Positions 58,725-64,000 of a stretch of DNA of 64,000 nt are shown here, in pieces. The position numbers and the translations under genes are program-made. Source of the DNA: Steroidobacter gossypii (GTDB taxonomy: Bacteria > Pseudomonadota > Gammaproteobacteria > Steroidobacterales > Steroidobacteraceae); contig NZ_JAEVLS010000005.1 of the NCBI RefSeq assembly GCF_016801985.1, positions 434,001 through 498,000 on the forward strand. The letters run 5' to 3'. Every line of letters begins with the position of its first letter. The stretch's first letter is position 1. Below the pieces are notes generated by a model. The model worked only from the letters and a program-made list of their open reading frames with translations, did no database searches and had not been told where the DNA came from.

Positions 58725-58880
58725 CGGCAAGCTGGTCTCCTGGCTCGCGGCTTCGCGCCGCTCCATCGCCTTCCCAGGCCCTCGAGCCCAGTGGCCAGCC
58801 CCGATGTTTCAGGAGCTTCGATGGCGGCACCGCTTACAGTTGCGGGGGCAGCCCGGGCATTGCACCCGGTTCCCATCACT
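58725..58880 (-). promoter_or_regulatory. Cobalamin riboswitch
   Basis: Adenosylcobalamin-sensing leader on the minus strand, between the cobP stop and the CobN-like start. In order: gggaaccgggtg with cccggg (P3 region), the invariant ctgcccccgcaactgtaa (58834-58851), gccactgg, tgggaaggcgatgg, and the B12 box gagccaggagaccagc (58731-58746). The aptamer ends ~120 nt before the GTG. It should shut off the chelatase/channel/DUF2149 operon when cobalamin is plentiful. Confidence 0.95.
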
Positions 58881-58923
58881 TGTCGCTGGCGCGCACAGTG
58901 CGCGAAAAATGTTCGTTCGTCAA

Positions 58924-59520
58924 TCAACCGCCGGCGGCGGACTTGATGGGCACGGCGATGCCGGCCACCACCAGGGTCACCTCGTCGCACGCGGCCGCGA
59001 GCGCCTGATTCAAACGTCCCTGCTCGTCCTGGAAGCGGCGAGACAGCGGCAACAACGGCACGATACCGGCGCCGACTTCATTGGAAATCAACAGCACATC
59101 GCCGCGAACTGCCCTCAACCATTGCAGAAATTGGTCGCGTTCGGATTCCCAGGTCGGCAGCGCGGCGGTAGGCGCATCCTCGCGGAAATCTTTGAGCAGC
59201 GCGTTGGACAACCACAAGGTCATGCAGTCGATCACCAGCAGGTCGGCCTCGCCGTGATTGCGCAGCGCTTGCGCAAGGCCGGTCGGTGCTTCTAAGGTTC
59301 GCCATGTCGCCGGTCGCTCGGCCCGATGCAGGCGGATGCGATGTTCCATTTCCTGATCGAGCGCCTGGGCCGTGGCCACATAGGTCACGGACCGACCCCG
59401 CGCCGTCGACAGCGATCTGGCCAACGCGATGGCGTGAGCGGTCTTCCCGGAACGCGCGCCGCCGATGATCAGCCGTCGCCCGGCCGAAGCTCGCTCACCC
59501 GATTCGTTGTCGTTCACCAT
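58924..59520 (-). CDS. cobP: Adenosylcobinamide kinase / guanylyltransferase
   Basis: Bifunctional CobU/CobP enzyme that phosphorylates adenosylcobinamide and attaches GMP, preparing the nucleotide loop of cobalamin; 198 aa. The Walker A is LIIGGARSGKTAHA (residues ~17-30). TYVATAQALDQEMEHRIRLHRAERP contains the GMP-accepting His, and LLISNEVGAGIVPLLPLSRRF is the family C-terminal block. It is divergent from cobT with only 26 bp between the chosen starts, and lies upstream of the riboswitch on the same strand. Confidence 0.93.
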   Translation of the reverse strand: MVNDNESGERASAGRRLIIGGARSGKTAHAIALARSLSTARGRSVTYVATAQALDQEMEHRIRLHRAERPATWRTLEAPTGLAQALRNHGEADLLVIDCMTLWLSNALLKDFREDAPTAALPTWESERDQFLQWLRAVRGDVLLISNEVGAGIVPLLPLSRRFQDEQGRLNQALAAACDEVTLVVAGIAVPIKSAAGG

Positions 59521-59546
59521 TGTCCGCTCTCACTGTCTCGACCGTC

Positions 59547-60557
59547 ATGATAACCAACGAAGCCTTGCAACGCCGGCTCGACACTCGCACCAAACCGCAA
59601 GGCTCGCTGGGTGCGCTGGAAACGCTCGCCATGCGCATCGGCCTGGCGCTGGACACCGACACGCCCGTGTTGCGGGCGCCGCAGATGTTTGTATTTGCAG
59701 GCGATCACGGCATCGCCACTGACGGCGTCAGCGCTTTCCCGCAAGCCGTTACAGCGCAGATGCTGCTGAATTACCTTCAGGGCGGCGCGGCCATCAATGT
59801 CCTGGCGCGTCAGCATGGCATGACTTTGAACGTCGTTGACGCGGGCGTGGCCACCGATATCGGCGAACATCCTTCGCTCCTGGCGCGTGCCGTTGGGCGA
59901 AGCACGCGCAACTTCCGGATCGAGCCTGCCATGACCCCCGAGCAGTGTGCTCGAGCACTCGATACTGGCAAAACGTTGGCGAAAGACGCTCTGCGTCAGG
60001 GCTCCAATGCGCTGATGTTTGGTGAGATGGGGATCGGCAACACCGCCAGTGCTTCGATGCTGTTACATCGGCGAACCGGTTGGACGCTGGAAGAGTGCGT
60101 GGGGCGCGGCACAGGGTTGGACGATGTAGGCCTCGCCCGAAAGCGCGAACGTTTGGCCGCCGCGTCGGCGCGTTGTCCTCGGAAACTCGCTCCCATCGAA
60201 ACGATCGCGGAGTTTGGCGGATTCGAGTTGGCCATGATCACGGGCGCGCTGCTCGCGACGGCCGATGAGAAATGCATCGCGGTGATCGACGGCTTCGCGG
60301 TCTCGGTCTCAGCGATGCTCGCCATCGAGATCGATCCGCGAGTGCGGTCCCGCTGCATCTTCAGTCATTGCTCGGCCGAGCACGCGCATCGTCAGCTACT
60401 GGCGCACCTGGATGTGAAACCGTTGCTCGATCTCGGCATGCGCCTCGGCGAAGGCACGGGCGCGGCGATGGCATGGCCCATCATCGACGCGGCAGCACGT
60501 TTGATGACCGAGATGGCCAGTTTCGAATCCGCGGGAGTGGACGATCGCGCTTCATGA
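59547..60557 (+). CDS. cobT: Nicotinate-nucleotide--dimethylbenzimidazole phosphoribosyltransferase
   Basis: Makes alpha-ribazole phosphate, the lower ligand of cobalamin, 336 aa. The ATG at 59547 begins the conserved N-terminus (RLDTRTKPQGSLGALE). An in-frame TTG at 59520 is possible but would overlap cobP. Motifs are FAGDHGIATDGVSAFP, MFGEMGIGNTASASML and the C-terminal LGEGTGAAMAWPI with the catalytic Glu. Overlaps cobS by 4 bp. Confidence 0.94.
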   Translation: MITNEALQRRLDTRTKPQGSLGALETLAMRIGLALDTDTPVLRAPQMFVFAGDHGIATDGVSAFPQAVTAQMLLNYLQGGAAINVLARQHGMTLNVVDAGVATDIGEHPSLLARAVGRSTRNFRIEPAMTPEQCARALDTGKTLAKDALRQGSNALMFGEMGIGNTASASMLLHRRTGWTLEECVGRGTGLDDVGLARKRERLAAASARCPRKLAPIETIAEFGGFELAMITGALLATADEKCIAVIDGFAVSVSAMLAIEIDPRVRSRCIFSHCSAEHAHRQLLAHLDVKPLLDLGMRLGEGTGAAMAWPIIDAAARLMTEMASFESAGVDDRAS

Positions 60558-61348
60558 GCAGCGACGCTCACACCGCCCGACCCTCCCGGCTGCTCACCGA
60601 GCTGCGGCTGCTGCTCATGGCGGTTCAGTACTTCACGCGCGTACCCATGCCCGGTTGGGTGGGACATTCAACGGAGCAACTGAGCGGCACGGCTCGATAT
60701 TTAACGACGGTGGGCATTTTCATCGGCGTCGTCGGCGCGGCTGTCTTGTGGGCGACCAGCTTGATTCTTCCAGCCCCGCTGCCGGTCATCCTGAGCACGG
60801 CAGCGACGCTGCTGCTGACCGGAGCATTTCATGAGGACGGTCTGGCCGACACGTTCGATGGACTGGGCGGAGGCGCGACGCGAGAGCGAGCGCTGGAAAT
60901 CATGAAGGACTCGCGTGTGGGCACGTATGGCGTGGCTGCCCTCGTGCTCACATTGCTGATCAAAGTTGCTGCGCTGAGCGCCTTGCCCGTGACGCTTGCG
61001 ATTGTTGTTCTGATCGCAGGTCACGCCTTCTCGCGCACGTGCGCCGTCGCTCTGTTGTTTGCCGGCCGCTATGTCGGCAATCCCGAACTGTCGCGGGCAC
61101 GCGCGGTCGCTCAACCCATGGGCCGCGGCGAGTTCTTGTTCGCAGCGATCGTCGGCGTCGCGCCGCTGTACTGGTGCGGCATGCATGCGATCGCCGGTGT
61201 GATCAGTGCCCTGCTCGTACTCTACAGGTTGGCGCGCTGGTTCGTGCGACGCTTGGGCGGCTTCACTGGCGACACGCTCGGCGCCGCGCAGCAGCTGACT
61301 GAAATCACTTTCTACGTGGCCGTGTTGGCGTCGTGGAACTCTACCTGA
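60554..61348 (+). CDS. cobS: Adenosylcobinamide-GDP ribazoletransferase (cobalamin synthase)
   Basis: Polytopic inner-membrane enzyme that joins adenosylcobinamide-GDP and alpha-ribazole, 264 aa. The ATG overlaps the cobT stop as ATGA. Conserved parts are VQYFTRVPMPGW, the Asp-rich AFHEDGLADTFDGLGGG, RALEIMKDSRVGTYG and the C-terminal GGFTGDTLGAAQQLTEI. About six membrane segments. Overlaps cobC by 16 bp. Confidence 0.95.
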   Translation: MSSDAHTARPSRLLTELRLLLMAVQYFTRVPMPGWVGHSTEQLSGTARYLTTVGIFIGVVGAAVLWATSLILPAPLPVILSTAATLLLTGAFHEDGLADTFDGLGGGATRERALEIMKDSRVGTYGVAALVLTLLIKVAALSALPVTLAIVVLIAGHAFSRTCAVALLFAGRYVGNPELSRARAVAQPMGRGEFLFAAIVGVAPLYWCGMHAIAGVISALLVLYRLARWFVRRLGGFTGDTLGAAQQLTEITFYVAVLASWNST

Positions 61349-61872
61349 TCCGGCACACCGCTCCGGCGGTCGAGAAAGGAATCTGTTACGGGCGCGCGGA
61401 TATTCCGCTGGCGCACACAGCAGATACCGATATTCAGCGGGCGCTCGCGCCCCTGCCGCGATTCGATCTGATTTATTCCAGCCCGGCGCAGCGTTGTACT
61501 CGCCTGGCGAACGCGCTGGCGGAGCGCGATGGATGCGAGTTGCGCCTGGCCCCGGAACTTCAGGAGCTGCACTTCGGGCAATGGGAGCAATTGCCGTGGG
61601 CGCGGATTCCGAGAGAACATAGCGATACATGGGCGGCCGATCCCTGGAATCGCGCGCCACCCGGTGGAGAAACAGAACAAGCTTTATGGACCCGAGTCGC
61701 GACCTGGTATCGAGCGGCCTTTCCCGCCGCGGTTTCCTGCTGCGCCATCGTCGCGCACGGCGGGCCGCTGCGCGTGTTGCGTTGTCTGGCGCTCGGCCAG
61801 TGCATGGAACAGCGCTGGTCCTGGAGTCTCGCCTGGGGCGAGCACGCCCGCTTCGTGTTGCCGCCTGGCTGA
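61333..61872 (+). CDS. cobC: Histidine-phosphatase-family alpha-ribazole phosphatase
   Basis: Dephosphorylates alpha-ribazole phosphate (or adenosylcobalamin phosphate), 179 aa, GTG start inside the end of cobS. The phosphohistidine motif is LIRHTAP (Arg7, His8), the family loop is GICYGRADIPL, and the second catalytic His is in VAHGGPLRVL. Its operon position after cobT and cobS makes CobC more likely than another phosphoglycerate-mutase-like enzyme. Confidence 0.88.
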   Translation: MELYLIRHTAPAVEKGICYGRADIPLAHTADTDIQRALAPLPRFDLIYSSPAQRCTRLANALAERDGCELRLAPELQELHFGQWEQLPWARIPREHSDTWAADPWNRAPPGGETEQALWTRVATWYRAAFPAAVSCCAIVAHGGPLRVLRCLALGQCMEQRWSWSLAWGEHARFVLPPG

Positions 61873-61922
61873 CAGGCTGGTCTGACAGGCGGGCTGACAT
61901 GACCTCGATCCTTGCGCGATGC

Positions 61923-61949
61923 GTAATAACTTCAGCGCTGCCCCGGTCT
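61923..61949 (+). promoter_or_regulatory. ECF-type promoter of the sigma-factor gene
   Basis: GTAAT (61923-61927), 16 nt, CGGTCT (61944-61949). The same two boxes with the same 16-nt spacing stand before the BufA2-like gene and the DoxX gene. The expected transcription start falls at or next to the sigma-factor ATG (61957). Confidence 0.72.
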
Positions 61950-61956
61950 GGTCGTC

Positions 61957-62472
61957 ATGAGTGTTGACAGTCCTCGCGAGCGTGGGCGCTTCGAGGCGCT
62001 GTGCATGCCGTTTCGAGCCGATGTCTTTCGGTTCGTTTATTGGCTGTGCCGGGATCGAGCTCTGGCGGAGGATGTAGTGCAGGAGACGCTGTTGCGAGCC
62101 TGGCGATCGCTGGATTCGCTGGGCGACGACAAAGCCGCGCGTCCCTGGCTGCTCACCATCGCGAGGCGCGAACTCGCCCGCGTGTTCGAGCGTAAGAGAT
62201 TGCCGATGGTGGATATCGATGTGGCCAACGAGTCGCAGCCCGAGGCGCTCACCGTCAACGATCAGCATGAAGTCGACGAGATGCGGCGCGCGATCCTGAA
62301 ATTAGACGTGATTCATCGTGAGCCGCTGGTGCTGCAGGTGTTGTTGGGCTATTCCACTGAAGAAATCGCGCGCCATCTGGAAATCAGTGTCGCCGCGGTG
62401 CTGACGCGTTTGTTTCGTGCGCGCCAGGTGTTGCGTCAGCAGCTGATGGGCGCGGAGGGCTCGCGGTCATGA
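61957..62472 (+). CDS. ECF RNA polymerase sigma factor
   Basis: 171-aa extracytoplasmic-function sigma factor. Region 2 is FVYWLCRDRALAEDVVQETL with LLRAWRSLDSLGDD. Region 4 is REPLVLQVLLGYSTEEIARH followed by the recognition helix VAAVLTRLFRARQVL. The anti-sigma gene overlaps its stop by 4 bp. A promoter with the same motif as the two neighbouring units lies directly upstream, so it probably transcribes its own operon. Its start codon lies at the predicted transcription start, so its mRNA may be leaderless; no Shine-Dalgarno sequence is seen. Confidence 0.9.
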   Translation: MSVDSPRERGRFEALCMPFRADVFRFVYWLCRDRALAEDVVQETLLRAWRSLDSLGDDKAARPWLLTIARRELARVFERKRLPMVDIDVANESQPEALTVNDQHEVDEMRRAILKLDVIHREPLVLQVLLGYSTEEIARHLEISVAAVLTRLFRARQVLRQQLMGAEGSRS

Positions 62473-63146
62473 ACTGCGAAGACTTCCGCACGATCGTTGG
62501 CGCCGAGCCCAACACGACTAATCCCGAAGTGCTCGCGCACCTCGAGCGCTGTCCGGAATGCGCGCGTTATCGCGAAGAGATGCAGGCGATGGATCGTCTG
62601 ATCTATCGCGCTCTCGCAGTCGAGGCCCCCACGGGAAGCAACGCCGATGAGTTGCTGACGCGGAAGAGCGGGACTCCATCTCGCGTGTGGCGCATGGCTG
62701 CGAGCGTACTGGTGGCTGTCCTGGTCGGCGCGATGTCGTTGTGGCTGCTGACGCCGCGGGACAGTTTTGCCCGTGAAGCGATCGCTCACATCAGACATGA
62801 GCAGGCATCGTTGGTGCGCACGTCCGACACTGTCGATCCCGCGCGCTTGGATCAGATCATGACGTCTGCGCAGGTGCGGCTGAAGCCGGGCGCCGCGAGA
62901 GTGTCATACGCGCAGTATTGCAACTTTCGCGGCCAGCGAATCCCACATCTGGTCGTGCAGACCGAGCAAGGCCCGGTCACGGTGCTGGTCGTGACACATG
63001 CTCCGACGCAAGAACGCGAGCAGATCGAAGAAGACGGTTTCCAGGGAGTGATCGTGCCGGCGCCGCGCGGCGTGATCGTCGTGCTGGGTCAGAACGTGCC
63101 GGTGGATCCGGTGGTGTGGACGGTGCTAGACGCGTTGGAATATTGA
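62469..63146 (+). CDS. Membrane anti-sigma factor (DUF3379-like)
   Basis: 225 aa. The N-terminal cytoplasmic part has the zinc-finger-like pattern NCEDFRTIVG, then HLERCPECARY (residues ~28-38), as in sigma-binding domains. One membrane segment (MAASVLVAVLVGAMSLWLL, ~77-95) is followed by a periplasmic domain of ~130 residues (SYAQYCNFRGQRIPHLVV, GFQGVIVPAPRGVIVVLG). The ATGA overlap with the sigma gene and this topology make an anti-sigma role secure; the DUF3379 assignment is from memory. The periplasmic part should sense the signal. Confidence 0.8.
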   Translation: MNCEDFRTIVGAEPNTTNPEVLAHLERCPECARYREEMQAMDRLIYRALAVEAPTGSNADELLTRKSGTPSRVWRMAASVLVAVLVGAMSLWLLTPRDSFAREAIAHIRHEQASLVRTSDTVDPARLDQIMTSAQVRLKPGAARVSYAQYCNFRGQRIPHLVVQTEQGPVTVLVVTHAPTQEREQIEEDGFQGVIVPAPRGVIVVLGQNVPVDPVVWTVLDALEY

Positions 63147-63242
63147 TTCGAACAAATATCGCGTCGGAACAGCTGCGGCCTTATGTGCTCGCTGCCGCTC
63201 GAAGGACGCCGGCGAGCAGAGCTCGCCGGCGTGTCACGAGCC

Positions 63243-63503
63243 TCAGCTCGCCTTTTTCATCTTGGCCTTGGCCGCATCGCACTCGGCCTTGGTCAGCATC
63301 AGATATCCCTTGCCCTTGCACGAGTTCTGGCCCTGACAGGCGTTGGTCGCCGTGCCGCAGGCCGAGTGGCCCTTACACGCGTTCACGCCTTCGCATTTCA
63401 CCTTGGCTTCGTCCGCTGCACTGGCAGTCGGCGCGGCGACGCTGGTGAAGAGCAATGCAGCAGCAGCGGCCATGGCGGCGCGAGTGGCTTTCTGGGTGTT
63501 CAT
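63243..63503 (-). CDS. BufA2-like bufferin precursor (cysteine-rich periplasmic peptide)
   Basis: 86 aa with ggag 8 nt before the ATG and a signal peptide ending TASAAD. The mature part has six Cys in VKCEGVNACKGHSACG, then TNACQGQNSCKGKGY and KAECDAAK. This pattern fits the BufA2 group of bufferins, peptides whose Cys are modified by an MNIO enzyme (BufB with BufC) to thiooxazoles that bind copper. No bufB or bufC follows it; they may lie past the window end. It is divergent from doxX and has its own GTAAT-N16-CGGTCT element. Confidence 0.75.
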   Translation of the reverse strand: MNTQKATRAAMAAAAALLFTSVAAPTASAADEAKVKCEGVNACKGHSACGTATNACQGQNSCKGKGYLMLTKAECDAAKAKMKKAS

Positions 63504-63575
63504 GTTTGGTTCTCCTCGATGATGGGGCCTTTGAAACGGATCGTTCTCGATGCCGCGAACAGCATCTAGCGCACC

Positions 63576-63602
63576 AGACCGGGCCGCTCGGCATCGCATT
63601 AC
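63576..63602 (-). promoter_or_regulatory. ECF-type promoter of the BufA2-like gene
   Basis: Minus strand: GTAAT (63598-63602), 16 nt, CGGTCT (63576-63581). Transcription start is expected near 63569, leaving a ~65-nt leader. The -35 box lies only 10 bp from the divergent -35 box of doxX. Confidence 0.72.
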
Positions 63603-63612
63603 AGAGCGCGTC

Positions 63613-63639
63613 GTAATAAGCGAGCAACGACACCGGTCT
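63613..63639 (+). promoter_or_regulatory. ECF-type promoter of the DoxX gene
   Basis: GTAAT (63613-63617), 16 nt, CGGTCT (63634-63639); start expected near 63646, 25 nt before the ATG. Same boxes and spacing as the sigma-factor and BufA2-like promoters. Confidence 0.72.
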
Positions 63640-63670
63640 ATTGCTGGCCACCCATTTGCCGGAGCCGAAC

Positions 63671-64000
63671 ATGCTGAGCGACGCTTTGATGGACCCGAGC
63701 AGCCTGCTGGCGCGCCTGCTGGACCGACTCCAGGCGCCATTCGCGCTGGCGTCGCGAGTGTACGTGAGCTGGGTGTTCCTCAAGAGCGGCTATCTCAAAC
63801 TGTCCGACTGGGACAGCACCCTCGCCTTGTTCGAGTATGAATATCGCGTGCCGCTGCTAACGCCGCAGCTGGCAGCCATCGCGGGCACCGCCGGCGAACT
63901 GGTGTTCCCGACTCTGCTCATCCTCGGGCTGTTCGGGCGAATCAGCGCGCTCGGCCTGCAGGCCGTCAATGTGTTGGCGGTCGTTTCCTATGCGCACGTT
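63671..64000 (+). CDS. DoxX family membrane protein, 3' end outside window
   Basis: Open from ATG 63671 (ggag 6 nt upstream) to the last base, 110 codons seen. The sequence has the DoxX pattern of bufferin loci: VYVSWVFLKSGYLKLSDWDS, FEYEYRVPLLTPQLAAIAGTAGE, then LVFPTLLILGLFGRISALGL as membrane helices. DoxX-like proteins (BufD) often accompany bufA-bufB-bufC. Its role, perhaps a redox or membrane partner, is unknown. Confidence 0.8.
   Translation, partial: MLSDALMDPSSLLARLLDRLQAPFALASRVYVSWVFLKSGYLKLSDWDSTLALFEYEYRVPLLTPQLAAIAGTAGELVFPTLLILGLFGRISALGLQAVNVLAVVSYAHV

Noticed and set aside
58885-58915. Terminator at the cgcgcactgtgcgcg palindrome after cobP
   Set aside because: On the minus strand its T-run precedes the stem, so it does not have terminator order; it may simply belong to the leader of the riboswitch transcript.

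Overview
This 64 kb, GC-rich, densely coding window comes from the chromosome of a Gram-negative bacterium, very probably a gammaproteobacterium. Evidence for that is the complete division and cell-wall (dcw) cluster in gammaproteobacterial order, an FtsZ tail of the E. coli type, the rsmI/lpoA/yraN block, lpxC, zapD and yacG. Placement near Steroidobacteraceae is an inference from the overall mix (PVA-dehydrogenase-like PQQ enzyme, many TonB and S9 peptidase genes). No tRNA, rRNA, CRISPR array, prophage or insertion sequence was seen.

Layout. 1-4.5 kb: a PQQ enzyme cut by the window edge, a DUF3089 hydrolase and a HAD phosphatase with an added ATPase-like domain. 4.7-9.4 kb: exported housekeeping enzymes (M3 peptidase, FKBP isomerase, DsbA, DUF481 outer-membrane protein), with a 38-bp tandem repeat behind dsbA. 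9.6-11.5 kb: zapD and yacG. 11.5-21.7 kb: an accessory block of two secreted S9 peptidases, a phosphodiesterase, a TonB receptor, a FecR-like anti-sigma factor and a sigma factor; it separates mutT from yacG/zapD, which lie together in E. coli. 21.7-28.7 kb: mutT, a small MreB-like protein, a methyltransferase, secA, an M23 peptidase, dciA and lpxC. 28.9-46.8 kb: sixteen dcw genes from mraZ to ftsZ on the minus strand, mostly overlapping, headed by a clear promoter and a MraZ operator. 46.8-48.2 kb: about 1 kb of gene-free, hairpin-rich DNA, then rnpB. 48.3-53.5 kb: rsmI, lpoA, yraN and small genes including a membrane-anchored zincin-like protein, then hisN.

53.6-61.9 kb is a cobalamin region. 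A cobalamin riboswitch precedes an exported, membrane-anchored CobN-like chelatase, which overlaps genes for a MotA/TolQ-type proton channel and a DUF2149 protein. Next to it are cobP and a divergent cobT-cobS-cobC operon. No CobS/CobT-type chelatase ATPases are present, so the CobN-like protein may be driven by the proton gradient instead.

61.9-64 kb holds an ECF sigma factor and its membrane anti-sigma factor, then a BufA2-like cysteine-rich peptide (bufferin, probably copper-binding) divergent from a DoxX gene cut by the window end. All three transcription units carry the same element, GTAAT-N16-CGGTCT, at promoter position, so they look like one small autoregulated metal-stress regulon.
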